In this document: positions 51,421-60,189 of the stretch, in pieces
Numbering within the stretch: the stretch's first letter is position 1
How the letters are laid out: each line of letters opens with the position of its first letter
Assembly: GCA_000318405.1 (NCBI GenBank)
Contig: KB291736.1
Coordinates: 1 to 60,189, forward strand
Source of the DNA: Brevundimonas diminuta 470-4
Lineage (GTDB): Bacteria > Pseudomonadota > Alphaproteobacteria > Caulobacterales > Caulobacteraceae
DNA: 60,189 bases
Reading direction: 5' to 3'
Notes under the pieces: model-generated
Databases searched by the model: none
Seen by the model: only the letters and a program-made list of their open reading frames with translations
What the model was told of the DNA's origin: nothing
Program-made: the position numbers and the translations under genes

Positions 51421-52395
51421 TCACTCCACATCGAAGGCCAGCATCAGCGTCTTCTGCGCCGGGTTGGCGTTGTCGTCGGACAGAATGTAGAGGCGCACCT
51501 TGTCGCCCCTCGCCTCGGCGGCGATGCCCTCGAAATTGTCGGTCAGGCCCGGCAGCTTCAGCTCGATCAGCACGGGCCCCAGCGTCCCGTCCGCATCCAT
51601 GCGGCGCACGCGGGCGCGGACGTCTAAGGGAGGCCGCCACGACCGCTGGACCGCGAACCAGCCGTCGCCGCCCGGATCGCGATCCAGTCCCGTCAGCCGC
51701 CAACTGTCGGCGGGCGGGCTCGGCCGGGTCACGACGCGGCAGCCTTGCGCCGAACAGTCCCACACGCCGCCGCCTTCGCCCCCGACGCGCCAGCCGCCCG
51801 GCGCGGCCGCCAGCGCCTCCATGCCTTCGTTCAGGGGAAAGTCCGTCGTCGGGTGCGGCTGCGCCTGCGCCTGCGGTCGGGGGCGCAGGGCGTCCAGAGG
51901 GCCGTAGCTCCAGATGCGGTGCTCGCGTTCGAAGCTGACCAGCACCTCGCCGTCGTCGGTCAGGGCCAGCCCTTCGGCGTCGCCCATGCGCTTTTCGGTG
52001 ATCGGTGCGCCGTCGATCAGCGTCAGCCGCCGCACCCGCAGGTCATTCAGTCCCGCCAGCCGTCCTTGCTCATCCAGCTCCAGTCGCCCGCGCACAAGGT
52101 CGCCGGCGTCGGACACGGCGACGAAGCCGCCGTCGCCCGTCAGCTTCAGATCCGACAGGCCGTGCAGGGTGGAGGCGGGCGCTGCGATCAGCTGCACCCC
52201 GCCCGCATAGCGCACGCCCTTGGCCAGGGCGGCGCCGCCGGGCCAGCCCAGACCGACCTGCCGGGTCGAGCCGCCTGCGGGCGACCAGCCGTCGGCCGTC
52301 GCCTCGGGCGTCCAGGGATGGGAGGTCGCCGCCGCCCCGGCGCAGGCGGCCAGGGCGAGAGAGATCAGGGCGACGACATGGAGACGCCGGTTCAC
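51421..52395 (-). CDS. Phytase-esterase-like lipoprotein
   Basis: A 324-aa exported protein with lipobox LAACAGA (residues 15-21). Repeating beta-propeller-like blocks include [60 protein letters not shown] and [20 protein letters not shown], ending [13 protein letters not shown]. The pattern is that of 'esterase-like activity of phytase' proteins in the outer-membrane or periplasmic compartment. The substrate is unknown. It overlaps the cobT stop by 4 nt. Confidence 0.85.
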   Translation of the reverse strand: MNRRLHVVALISLALAACAGAAATSHPWTPEATADGWSPAGGSTRQVGLGWPGGAALAKGVRYAGGVQLIAAPASTLHGLSDLKLTGDGGFVAVSDAGDLVRGRLELDEQGRLAGLNDLRVRRLTLIDGAPITEKRMGDAEGLALTDDGEVLVSFEREHRIWSYGPLDALRPRPQAQAQPHPTTDFPLNEGMEALAAAPGGWRVGGEGGGVWDCSAQGCRVVTRPSPPADSWRLTGLDRDPGGDGWFAVQRSWRPPLDVRARVRRMDADGTLGPVLIELKLPGLTDNFEGIAAEARGDKVRLYILSDDNANPAQKTLMLAFDVE

Positions 52396-54272
52396 GCCGC
52401 GCGCTTGTGCGAGGGCCGCCCCGTCCTGGCGCTGACGGCTTTCGGCTCGGCCTCGAACAGTTCGGCCAGCTTCTCGGTCATGGCGCCCGCCAGTTGCTCC
52501 ACATCGACGATGGTCAGGGCGCGGCGGTACCAGCGGGTCACGTCGTGGCCGATGCCGATAGCCAGCAGTTCGACGGAGCTGCGCGTCTCGATCTTCTCGA
52601 TCACCTGGCGCAGGTGTTTGTCCAGATACAGGGCCGCATTGGCCGACTGGGTGGAATCATCGACCGGCGAGCCGTCCGAGATGACCATCATGATCTGCCG
52701 CGCCTCGGGCCGGGCCAGCAGGCGGTCGTGCGCCCATTCCAGCGCCTCGCCGTCGATGTTTTCCTTCAGCAGGCCCTCGCGCATCATCAGGCCCAGGTTC
52801 TTCTTGGACCGGCGCCAGGGCGCGTCGGCGCTCTTGTAGATGATGTGGCGCAGGTCGTTCAGGCGGCCGGGGTTGGCGGGCTTGCTCGCGCTGATCCAGG
52901 CCTCGCGGCTCTGTCCGCCCTTCCAGGCGCGGGTGGTGAAGCCCAGGATCTCGACCTTGACCCCGCACCGTTCCAGCGTCCGGGCCAGGATGTCGGCGCA
53001 GACCGCCGCCACCATGATCGGCCGCCCGCGCATCGAACCCGAGTTGTCCAGCACCAGGGTCACGACCGTATCGCGGAACGGGCTTTCGCTCTCCATCTTG
53101 AACGACAGGGGGCTGGTCGGGTCGGTGATGACGCGGGTCAGGCGCGCCGTGTCCAGCATCCCTTCCTCAAGGTCGAACATCCAGCTGCGGTTCTGCTGCG
53201 CCAACAGCCGCCGTTGCAGCTTGTTGGCCAGCCGTGAGACGACGCTGCCCAGGGTCGACAACTGGGCGTCCAGCAGGGCGCGCAGCCGGTCCAGCTCCAT
53301 CGGGTCGCACAGTTCGGCCGCGTCGATGACCTCGTCGAAGGCGGTGGTGAAGGCGTGATAGACCTCGACCGCCCGGCCGTCGTCCTGAGTCTGCTGATGG
53401 TTGGGGTGCTCTCCCTCGCTCAGTTCGGGGGCCTCTTCCTGGCCCTCGCCGTCCGTCTCGCCCGGCGTGCCGTCGGGGCGGGCCGGGCGCTCGTCGTCGG
53501 CGGACTGATCGTCGGCCGAGCCGTCCAGCGACTCGCCGCCGTCGCCGCCGTCCTGTTCTTCCTGTTCGTCCGGTTCGGCCTCGTCCTGATCGGGCTTTTC
53601 GGCGTCGTCCTCGCCGTCTTCCTCCGAATCGCCGCCATCGGCGTCGCCGGGGTCCAGGTCCAGCGCGCGCAGGAGGTCTTTCAGCCGCGCGCCGAAGGCC
53701 GCCTGATCGTCGCCGGACGCCGCCAGGGCGTCGAGTTCGGCGCCCGCCTTGGCCTCCAGCTCGGCGCGGACCCGGTCCAGCATGGTCCGGGCGCCGTCGG
53801 GCGCGGGCTCGCCCGTCATCCGTTCGCGCAGCAGAAGGGCCGCAGCCTCGGCCACCGGCACCTGCTCCGCCTCGGCGCGCAGGGCGCCCGACTTCTCCAG
53901 TCGGGTCAGCAGCGCCGAGTCCAGATTGCGCCGCACGCCCTTCAGCTCGCGCGCGCCGACGGCCTCGATACGAGCCTGTTCGACGGCGTCGAACACCTCT
54001 GCGGCGTTGATGTCTGTCGGGCGCAGCCGCGCGTCCAAGCCTGCGTCATGATTGGCCAGACGCAGGGCCAGCCGGTCGGCCTGGCCGCGCAGAGCCGCGC
54101 TTTCGGGGCCGCGCGGATCGCGCGGCGGGTGCGGCAAGGTCAGGACCCCGTCCGTCAGCCTCGGACCGTTCGAGCCAAAGCGCACCTCCAGCTCGGCCTG
54201 TTCGGCCAGCGCCCGCGCCGCATGCGACAGGGCGCGTTTGAACGTCTCTACGGGGGTCTCTGCAGCGGCCAT
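52392..54272 (-). CDS. cobT: Cobaltochelatase subunit CobT-like protein
   Basis: A 626-aa protein starting [20 protein letters not shown]. The N-terminal CobT domain has [20 protein letters not shown] and [12 protein letters not shown] 90-residue Asp/Glu-rich linker (about 220-310) and a C-terminal von Willebrand A domain follow: [20 protein letters not shown] gives the MIDAS DxSxS, and later [19 protein letters not shown]. With CobN and CobS it inserts cobalt in aerobic cobalamin synthesis, or acts as a generic AAA-VWA pair with CobS. CobS is not next to it here. An in-frame ATG 18 nt upstream (54290) is the alternative start. Confidence 0.92.
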   Translation of the reverse strand: MAAAETPVETFKRALSHAARALAEQAELEVRFGSNGPRLTDGVLTLPHPPRDPRGPESAALRGQADRLALRLANHDAGLDARLRPTDINAAEVFDAVEQARIEAVGARELKGVRRNLDSALLTRLEKSGALRAEAEQVPVAEAAALLLRERMTGEPAPDGARTMLDRVRAELEAKAGAELDALAASGDDQAAFGARLKDLLRALDLDPGDADGGDSEEDGEDDAEKPDQDEAEPDEQEEQDGGDGGESLDGSADDQSADDERPARPDGTPGETDGEGQEEAPELSEGEHPNHQQTQDDGRAVEVYHAFTTAFDEVIDAAELCDPMELDRLRALLDAQLSTLGSVVSRLANKLQRRLLAQQNRSWMFDLEEGMLDTARLTRVITDPTSPLSFKMESESPFRDTVVTLVLDNSGSMRGRPIMVAAVCADILARTLERCGVKVEILGFTTRAWKGGQSREAWISASKPANPGRLNDLRHIIYKSADAPWRRSKKNLGLMMREGLLKENIDGEALEWAHDRLLARPEARQIMMVISDGSPVDDSTQSANAALYLDKHLRQVIEKIETRSSVELLAIGIGHDVTRWYRRALTIVDVEQLAGAMTEKLAELFEAEPKAVSARTGRPSHKRAA

Positions 54273-54320
54273 GCGCCACACATAGACCATGCCGCGCCGG
54301 GGGGAAGGGGGCGAGGCGTC

Positions 54321-55070
54321 CTACTTGGCCTTCACCCGGACGTTCATCGCCCCGTTCGGCCCGGCCTTGACCTCGAAACGGCCGGTGGCGCGGATCAGAT
54401 CCGACAGTTTCACATGGCCATAGGTGCGCTGGTCGAAGTCGGGATAGGCGTTGCGAAGGCGGCTGCCGATGCCGCCCATCGCCACCCATCCGTCGCCGTC
54501 GTCATCCATATCCGCGATGGCCTTGGCGATCAGACGCCCGGCTTCGGACGGTTTGCGGCGAGCGGGGGCGGGGGGCGTCGCCGCGGCCTCGTCATTGGTC
54601 TCGGGCGACGGGACCGTCAGGTTCTCGGTATAGATGAAGCGGGTGCAGGCCTGACGGAAGCTCTCGGGCGTCTTCTGCTCGCCGAAGCCGTAAACCGGGA
54701 CGCCCTGCTCGCGGATGCGCGCGGCCAACCGGGTGAAGTCGCTGTCCGACGACACCAGGCAGAAGCCGTCGAACCGTCCCGAATGCAGCAGGTCCATCGC
54801 ATCGATGACCAGGGCGATGTCGCCCGAGTTCTTGCCCTTGGTGTTCTGAAAGTTCTGCTGCCACTGGATCGCCCAGCGGGGCAGGACGTCGATCCAGCCG
54901 CGCAGCGCCGGGCTGGCCGCGTCGCCGTAGATGCGCCGCGCGGAGGCCTCGCCAAGGGTGGCGATTTCGGTGAACAGGGCCTCTGCGATGCGGGCCGAGG
55001 CGTTCTCGCCGTCGATCAGCACGGCCAGGCGCGGGGCGCGGGCGGAAGGGATCAGGGCGTCGGTCGGCAT
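54321..55070 (-). CDS. NYN-domain ribonuclease-like protein with LOTUS/OST-HTH
   Basis: A 249-aa protein. Residues 14-150 form a NYN (PIN-like) domain with acidic pocket residues: LAVLIDGENASARIAEALFT, GDIALVIDAMDLLHSG and FCLVSSDSDFTRLAARIREQ. The C-terminal LOTUS/OST-HTH domain (about 175-249) has SEAGRLIAKAIADM, AMGGIGSRLRNAYPDFDQRT, YGHVKLSDLIRATGRFEV. Such LabA-like proteins probably cleave or bind RNA. It precedes cobT on the same strand with 48 nt between them. Confidence 0.9.
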   Translation of the reverse strand: MPTDALIPSARAPRLAVLIDGENASARIAEALFTEIATLGEASARRIYGDAASPALRGWIDVLPRWAIQWQQNFQNTKGKNSGDIALVIDAMDLLHSGRFDGFCLVSSDSDFTRLAARIREQGVPVYGFGEQKTPESFRQACTRFIYTENLTVPSPETNDEAAATPPAPARRKPSEAGRLIAKAIADMDDDGDGWVAMGGIGSRLRNAYPDFDQRTYGHVKLSDLIRATGRFEVKAGPNGAMNVRVKAK

Positions 55071-55140
55071 GAAGGCTCCGGCTGAATGCAGCAGAAGACG
55101 GAAGGCTCGCCCTCTCGGCCCTGCGGGTCAACCGCAAAGC

Positions 55141-55171
55141 AAAACGGCCGGCGGGTCGCCCCGCCGGCCGT
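55141..55171 (-). terminator. Intrinsic terminator of the M16 peptidase gene
   Basis: ACGGCCGGCGGG / CCCGCCGGCCGT, a 12-bp perfect stem with a TCGC loop, 25 nt after the stop at 55197. On the minus strand it continues into TTTTGCTTT. Confidence 0.9.
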
Positions 55172-55196
55172 CTCGTTCAGGTCTGGATGAAGCGGC

Positions 55197-58055
55197 TTAC
55201 TGGGCCGGCTTCGGCGCCTCGGCGGCGCGGACCTCGACCGGCAGGCCCAGGGCGTCCAGCTGCGGCTTGACCACCGAGGCGTCGCCGACCACCACCCAGA
55301 CGAAGCTGTCGGGCTTGATCGCGGCGCGGGCGGCGGCGTCCATCTGCTGCGCCGTCAGGGCGTTGATGCGGCCTGCCAGCGTCTCCTGATAGTTGTCCGG
55401 ACGGCCGTACAGGGCGTTCGAGCGCAGGGCGCCCAGCACCTGGAACGACGTCTCATAGCTGCCCGACAGACCGCGCGTGTCGCCCAGGACCGTGCGCTCG
55501 CGTTCGGCCGCCGTCACGCCGTCGGCGGTCAGGAAGCGCTCGTACTGGCCGATCAGGGCGGCGATCGACTCGCCGGTGCGGTTGGCCTGCACCGGGGCGT
55601 TGACGATATAGGGCGAGCGGTGCTGCAGGGTGCTGACGTTGCCCCGCACCCCGTAGGACCAGCCCTTGGTCTCGCGCAGATCGGCGTTGATCCGCGACAG
55701 GAAGTCGGCGCCCAGGACCGTATTGGCCGTGGTCAGGGTCAACAGATCGTCCGTGCCCGACACCGGCAGCACCTGACCGCCATAGATCAGCGACTGCGGC
55801 GACTGCGGACGGTCGATCAGCACGATGCGGGCCGAGGTCTGGGGCAGGGCGGCGTCGAACGCCTTGGTCCCCTTGGCCGTCGACGGCGCGCGCCAGTTGC
55901 CGAAGGCGGCTTCCAGCTGCGGCTTCAGCTCGGCCAGCGGCAGGTCGGACACGACGAACAGCTTGGCGTTGTCGGGACGGATCCAGCGGGCGTGTTCGGC
56001 CACCAGGTCGTCGCGCGTCAGGCTGCGGATCACCGCCTCGTCGCCCGTGCCGCTGAAGGAGCGGCCATAGGGGTGGTTCTCGCCATAGATCAGCGGGGGC
56101 AGGGCGCGGCCGGCGATTGCGGCCGGCTGCGTCTGCTCATTGGCCAGGCCCGCCAGTCGCGTGGCGCGCAGGCGCTCGATCTCGGCCGGGGCGAAGGCGG
56201 GGTTGCGCACCACGTCCGACAGCAGGGCCAGCGACGGCTGCAGATTGGTCGTCACCGCCGACAGATTGGCCACGGTGCGGTCCATCGAGGAGCCGACGGA
56301 GACGCTGGCGCCCAGACGCTCCTGCGCCTCGGCCAGGGCCTTGGAATCGCGCGTCGTCGTGCCTTCCTGCATGACGTTCAGCATCAGGGTGTGGGCGCCC
56401 AGACGGTCGGCGCGGTCGGCGGCGACCCCGGCGTCGAACTCCAGCGCCACGCGCGTCACCGGCACGGTGGTCGAGCGGGCGTAGACGATCTCGACGCCGT
56501 TCGACAGGGCGGCGCGCTCCACCGCTGGGAAGACGACATTGGAGACCTGGCCGATGGCCGGGGCGGGATCGCGGGCGACGCGCTGGATCGGCTCGGCCGG
56601 GGTCGGGGTCGCGCCCGACGGGGCGGCGGCGGCTTCGGCATAGGCCTCACGCTCGCCCGGCATGACGATCTGGCTGTAGACGGGGCGGCTCAGCCACTTC
56701 TTCAGCGCCGCCTGGACCTGGGCCGGCGTCACCGCCGCATAGGCCGCCAGCTCCTTCTTGTAGAAGTCCGGATCGTTGGAATACAGCTGCCCCTCGGCCA
56801 GGACCGAGGCTTTGCCGTTGGCCATTTCCAGCCCCTGGATACGCTGCGAGGCGTAGCGGGTGACCACGCGGTCGATCTCGTCCTGGGTCGGGCCGTTGGC
56901 GATCAGGTCGGCCAGCACCTCGTCCATGCGCCTGGCCACGGCGTCGGCGTCGGCGCCCGGCTTGACCATGGCGGAATAGCTGAACATGCCGACGCGCTGG
57001 AACACCTGGTTGCTGGCGGAGACGCCCGAGGCCGTCTGCTCGTCGCGCACCAGGGCGTTGTCCAGACGCGAGCTGGCCAGGCCGCCCAGCACCGAGGCGC
57101 CGACGCTCAGCGGCACGGAGTCCGGATCGCCCAGGCCGGGCACTGCCCAGGTGCGGCTGATGCGGGTCTGGGCCACGCGGTCGTGCAGCACCTGCTCGAC
57201 CGGCGCCGCCAGGGTCGGCACCGGGGCCGCCGCCGGGGTGTTGACCGGGCCGCGCGCGATGGAGCCGAAATACTTTTCGGTCAGCTCGCGGGCCTTGGCT
57301 TCATCGATGTCGCCGGACAGGACCAGGACGGCGTTGTTCGGGCCGTAGTTCTGACGGAACCAGTCGCGCACCGTCTCCATGCTGGCGGCGTCCAGATCGT
57401 CCATCGAGCCGATGGTCGAGTGGCGATAGGGGTGCCCCTCGGGGAACAGGGCTTCCAGCGTGGCGTAATAGGTCATGCCATACGGCTGGTTGTCGCCCTG
57501 ACGCTTCTCGTTCTGGACCACGCCGCGCTGCAGATCCAGCACCTCCTGGCTGACCTGGCCCAGCAGATAGCCCATGCGGTCGGATTCCAGATAGAGCGTG
57601 TATTCCAGCGCCGGGGTCGGCACCGTCTGGAAGTAGTTGGTGCGGTCGAACCAGGTCGTGCCGTTCAGGCCCGTGGCGCCCGCCGCATTCATCGTCTGGA
57701 TATGGCTGGAGGGCGAGTTCTCCGACCCGCCGAACATCAGGTGTTCGAACAGGTGGGCGAAGCCGGTCGAACCCTTGGGTTCGTCCTTGGAGCCGACGTT
57801 GTACCAGACCGACACCGCCACCACGGGCGCCTTGCGGTCTTCGTGCACCAGCACGGTCAGGCCGTTGTCCAGCTGGAAGCGCTGCCACGGAATGTCGACG
57901 CGGGCGATCAGCTCCGACACCGGCGCGCCGCGCAGGGGCTGGGCCTGGCTTGCGGCCGCGGCGGTCGCGGCGGCGGTCGCGACGGGCGCGGCCAGAACGG
58001 GCGTGCTCACGGCCAGAAGGGCGGCGAGGGCTACGGAAGAGGCGGCAAGGCGCAT
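55197..58055 (-). CDS. M16-family metallopeptidase (pitrilysin-like), exported
   Basis: A 952-aa protein with a signal peptide (residues 1-23, ending PVLAAP). The inverted zinc motif is in STGFAHLFEHLMFGGSENSP (HxxEH, about residue 105), with the downstream Glu in VVQNEKRQGDNQPYGM. It has two M16 halves; the second (from about 500) lacks HxxEH, as is normal for the inactive half. It probably degrades peptides in the periplasm. An ATG eight codons upstream (58079) is an alternative start. Confidence 0.93.
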   Translation of the reverse strand: MRLAASSVALAALLAVSTPVLAAPVATAAATAAAASQAQPLRGAPVSELIARVDIPWQRFQLDNGLTVLVHEDRKAPVVAVSVWYNVGSKDEPKGSTGFAHLFEHLMFGGSENSPSSHIQTMNAAGATGLNGTTWFDRTNYFQTVPTPALEYTLYLESDRMGYLLGQVSQEVLDLQRGVVQNEKRQGDNQPYGMTYYATLEALFPEGHPYRHSTIGSMDDLDAASMETVRDWFRQNYGPNNAVLVLSGDIDEAKARELTEKYFGSIARGPVNTPAAAPVPTLAAPVEQVLHDRVAQTRISRTWAVPGLGDPDSVPLSVGASVLGGLASSRLDNALVRDEQTASGVSASNQVFQRVGMFSYSAMVKPGADADAVARRMDEVLADLIANGPTQDEIDRVVTRYASQRIQGLEMANGKASVLAEGQLYSNDPDFYKKELAAYAAVTPAQVQAALKKWLSRPVYSQIVMPGEREAYAEAAAAPSGATPTPAEPIQRVARDPAPAIGQVSNVVFPAVERAALSNGVEIVYARSTTVPVTRVALEFDAGVAADRADRLGAHTLMLNVMQEGTTTRDSKALAEAQERLGASVSVGSSMDRTVANLSAVTTNLQPSLALLSDVVRNPAFAPAEIERLRATRLAGLANEQTQPAAIAGRALPPLIYGENHPYGRSFSGTGDEAVIRSLTRDDLVAEHARWIRPDNAKLFVVSDLPLAELKPQLEAAFGNWRAPSTAKGTKAFDAALPQTSARIVLIDRPQSPQSLIYGGQVLPVSGTDDLLTLTTANTVLGADFLSRINADLRETKGWSYGVRGNVSTLQHRSPYIVNAPVQANRTGESIAALIGQYERFLTADGVTAAERERTVLGDTRGLSGSYETSFQVLGALRSNALYGRPDNYQETLAGRINALTAQQMDAAARAAIKPDSFVWVVVGDASVVKPQLDALGLPVEVRAAEAPKPAQ

Positions 58056-58166
58056 GGTGGTCTGTCCCCAACGGATCATGTTGGGAGGGACCTTAGCCGC
58101 CTAAACGCGTCCCGCAACGCGGCACATCGTTACATGAACGATTGTTCATGTTGGAGGCGGGCGCCC

Positions 58167-58424
58167 TCAGGCGCGCTTGCTGGGCAGGAAGGGCGAGAAG
58201 GTGATGACGGTGAAGGTGTCGCGGATGTGCGGGCGCGTCTGCACCTGCTTGGTCACGAAGGTGCCGATGTCGGCGTCCTTGGGCAGTTGGAACTTGGCCA
58301 GCAGGTCGTGCTGGCCCGAGGTCGAATAGACCTCGCTCACATTCTCGACATTGTCGACCAGATCGGCCGCAACATCGTTCGCAAAGCCCAACTCGCATTT
58401 GATGAAGACGAAAATGGCGGTCAT
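58167..58424 (-). CDS. Lrp/AsnC-type ligand-binding (RAM) domain protein
   Basis: An 85-aa stand-alone regulator domain: MTAIFVFIKCELGFANDVAA, VENVSEVYSTSGQHDLLAKF and QTRPHIRDTFTVITFSPFLP. It lacks the N-terminal HTH of full AsnC proteins, so it cannot bind DNA alone; such SraA-like short forms bind small effectors or join other Lrp proteins. GGGAGG lies about 13 nt before the ATG pair. It diverges from the hydrolase gene. Confidence 0.9.
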   Translation of the reverse strand: MTAIFVFIKCELGFANDVAADLVDNVENVSEVYSTSGQHDLLAKFQLPKDADIGTFVTKQVQTRPHIRDTFTVITFSPFLPSKRA

Positions 58425-58477
58425 CATGGCCTTCAAGCCTCCCGTTCAAGCGGAGGTCTCTAGCGGATGGAGACGAC

Positions 58478-59317
58478 ATGGGTAAGGCTTTGTCGCCCGA
58501 GGCGACGCAGAACGAACGGGCCGCGGCCTATGAAGCGGCCTATAACAATCGCGCCAGCGTGCCGGGCCACCCCGCCATTCTGGATCGCTGGCGCAAGGAC
58601 TCGCTGCGGGTGATCGACGCCCGCCGCCCCGAGACGATCGAATACGGCCCGTCCGAGCGCCAGAAGATGGAGTGGTTCGACGCCGGGCCCGGCGCGCCGG
58701 TCGCCGTCTTCATGCACGGCGGCTACTGGCAGGCGCTGGACCGGGGCTGGTTCTCCTGGGTCGCGCTGGCCCTGCTGGACCACGGCATCAGCGTCGCCGT
58801 GCCGGGCTATGATCTGGCGCCGGGCGTCGCGGTCGGAAAGATCATCAGCCAGATGCGCAGCGCGACGGAGTTCGTGCGCGCCCGCAGCGGCAAGCGGCCG
58901 CTGGTGTTCGGCCATTCGGTCGGCGGCCACATGGCGGCGGGCATGTTGTCCGAAGGCCGGGCGCGGGCGGCGCTGGCGATCTCGGGCGTGTTCGATCTGG
59001 AGCCGCTGATCCACACCTCGCTGAACGAGGCGCTGGGGCTGGATGCGCCGGTCGCCCGCGCCCTGTCGCCGATCCACTGGCCCGCGCCGAACGGGGCGAC
59101 GCCGGGCGGCACGACGCTGGATTGCTGGGTCGGCGGCGATGAGAGCAATGAGTTCGTCCGCCAGAGCCGAGAGATGGCCGCCGCTTGGGGCGGCAAGGGC
59201 GCCGACACCCATGTCGAGATCGTCGAGGGCGCCGACCACTTCACCGTGCTGGACCCTCTGGCCGATCCGAACAGCTCGATGGTCAAGCGTCTGGTGGAAC
59301 TGGCGACCGCCGAATAG
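58478..59317 (+). CDS. Alpha/beta hydrolase, kynurenine-formamidase-like
   Basis: A 279-aa hydrolase. ERAAAYEAAYNNRASVPGHP at the N terminus is typical of the formamidase-like group. VFMHGGYWQALDRGWFSW gives the oxyanion HGGxW (about 77-82), VFGHSVGGHMAAGML the nucleophile Ser (about 148), and GADHFTVLDPLADPNSSMV the catalytic His near the C terminus. It likely hydrolyses N-formyl or ester bonds. No kynurenine-pathway gene adjoins it, so the substrate is uncertain. Confidence 0.85.
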   Translation: MGKALSPEATQNERAAAYEAAYNNRASVPGHPAILDRWRKDSLRVIDARRPETIEYGPSERQKMEWFDAGPGAPVAVFMHGGYWQALDRGWFSWVALALLDHGISVAVPGYDLAPGVAVGKIISQMRSATEFVRARSGKRPLVFGHSVGGHMAAGMLSEGRARAALAISGVFDLEPLIHTSLNEALGLDAPVARALSPIHWPAPNGATPGGTTLDCWVGGDESNEFVRQSREMAAAWGGKGADTHVEIVEGADHFTVLDPLADPNSSMVKRLVELATAE

Positions 59318-59347
59318 GCTTCGGTCTTCAGGCCGTAAGGAGTTTTC

Positions 59348-60022
59348 ATGCGTCACGACCGCCTCGCCGTGCTGACCGCCATCGAGACGCAAGGGGTGGT
59401 GCCCGTCTTCTACCACCCCGACGCCGAGGTCTGCGCCGAAGTCATCCGCGCCTGCGCGCGCGGCGGGGCGCGCGCGGTGGAGTTCACCAATCGCGGCGAC
59501 TTCGCCTGGGAGACGTTCACCGCCCTGTCAAAGGAGTTCGCGCGCACGGACCCCAACATCATCCTGGGCGTCGGCTCGATCCTGGATGCGCCGACGGCGG
59601 CCCTCTATCTGGCCTCGGGCGCGCGGTTCGTCGTTAGCCCGTGTCTGGTTCCCGAGGTGGCGCAGATCTGCAACCGCCGCATGGTCGCCTATGCCCCCGG
59701 CTGCGGCTCGGTGCGCGACATCTCTGAGGCGCAAGAACTGGGCTGCGAGATCGTCAAACTGTTCCCCGGCGCCTCGGTGGGCGGGGCGGACTTCGTCCGT
59801 GCGGTGCTGGGGCCGATGCCGTGGACCAAGATCATGCCCACCGGCGGGGTCGACCCGGATGAAGCCTCCATCCGCGACTGGTTCGGCGCGGGCATCGTCG
59901 CGGCGGGCATGGGATCCAAGCTGATCACCAAGGCCGCCATCGAGGCGAAGGATTGGGCGGGGATAGAGGCTCAGGTGCGCCGGACGGTCGAGGCCATCGC
60001 GGCGTTTCGAAAGAACGGCTGA
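59348..60022 (+). CDS. eda: KDPG/KHG aldolase
   Basis: A 224-aa class I aldolase of the Eda type. RGGARAVEFTNRGDFAWETF contains the catalytic Glu, FVVSPCLVPEVAQICNRRMV and VAYAPGCGSVRDISEAQELG are family blocks, and CEIVKLFPGASVGGADFVRA holds the Schiff-base lysine (KLFPG). Phosphate site in IMPTGGVDPDEASIRDWFGA. It cleaves 2-dehydro-3-deoxy-6-phosphogluconate to pyruvate and glyceraldehyde-3-phosphate in the Entner-Doudoroff pathway. It lies 30 nt after the hydrolase gene. Confidence 0.9.
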   Translation: MRHDRLAVLTAIETQGVVPVFYHPDAEVCAEVIRACARGGARAVEFTNRGDFAWETFTALSKEFARTDPNIILGVGSILDAPTAALYLASGARFVVSPCLVPEVAQICNRRMVAYAPGCGSVRDISEAQELGCEIVKLFPGASVGGADFVRAVLGPMPWTKIMPTGGVDPDEASIRDWFGAGIVAAGMGSKLITKAAIEAKDWAGIEAQVRRTVEAIAAFRKNG

Positions 60023-60028
60023 CCTTCT

Positions 60029-60154
60029 TTCCTCCCCATTCCATGGGGAGGGGGACCGCGCAGCGGTGGAGGGGCCTTGCCACGTCAAAGCAGCCCCTCC
60101 GTCACGGCGCTTTGCGCCGCGCCACCTCCCCATCGCGAAGCGATAGGGAGGAGA
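60029..60154. repeat. Dispersed palindromic repeat, copy 2
   Basis: About 126 nt after eda: it starts TTCCTCCCCATTCCATGGGG, continues with a GGTGGAGGGGCC arm, a complementary GCCCCTCCGTCACGG region and a GGCGCTTTGCGCC hairpin, and ends CCTCCCCATCGCGAAGCGAT followed by AGGGAGGAG. The edges and block order match copy 1 at 47209..47334. Confidence 0.8.
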
Positions 60155-60189
60155 AGATGGCGCTCAAACAGCAAGCCGCCGCGCGGCGA

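Noticed and set aside
55620..58463. 947-aa plus-strand open frame
   Set aside because: Antisense to the M16 peptidase, which has a signal peptide and zinc motif. The plus frame is low-complexity His/Gly/Arg/Gln sequence.

Overview
The window is a high-GC alphaproteobacterial chromosome segment. The right-hand genes (NDUFA9-like complex I protein, CobT, QueG, UppP, KDPG aldolase) and the dispersed palindromic repeats suggest a Caulobacterales genome, probably Brevundimonas; that genus call is inference. The junction is at about 36.9 kb. To the left lies the right part of an integrative and conjugative element (ICE), almost entirely on the minus strand. To the right lies host chromosome.

The ICE (1 to about 36,914) ends in a 53-nt 3' fragment of tRNA-Leu(CAA) next to a tyrosine integrase. 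The intact tRNA and the rest of the transfer genes (relaxase, coupling protein, Trb pilus) should lie left of base 1. From left to right the element carries several modules. A backbone operon (repA, parA, ribbon-helix-helix, DUF2840, traF, each joined by a 4-nt overlap, then DUF736 and a lytic transglycosylase) contains an iteron/DnaA-box cluster inside the 3' end of repA. A transfer-control cluster (RdfS-like excisionase, DUF6499 and DUF2285 frames, a small DUF2285 protein, an XRE regulator) closely matches the rdfS/fseA/qseM/qseC circuit of ICEMlSymR7A, including the split-frame activator. A block of early-transfer genes (ssb, SLOG protein, Toprim primase, 1448-aa methyltransferase-strawberry-notch helicase, ParB-like protein, ArdC) follows. 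At least three genes of that block, including one of unknown function, share a structured leader.

The cargo between ArdC and the integrase is a LexA-boxed imuA-imuB-dnaE2 mutagenesis cassette, a type III-like restriction-modification locus with an extra Mrr-like nuclease, and a HigB/HigA-type toxin-antitoxin pair whose operator covers the toxin start codon. A second excisionase-like HTH gene overlaps the integrase.

The chromosome begins with a TetR-controlled EmrAB-like efflux operon only 142 nt from the att site. After it come a Bcr/CflA transporter, an M1 peptidase, DUF488, an amidohydrolase, an NDUFA9-like protein, uppP, a CDF transporter, a GST, queG, a phytase-esterase-like lipoprotein, cobT, a NYN-LOTUS protein, an M16 peptidase, an AsnC-type ligand-binding protein, an alpha/beta hydrolase and KDPG aldolase. 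Four palindromic repeat loci sit between these genes, and one of them supplies the stop codon of queG.
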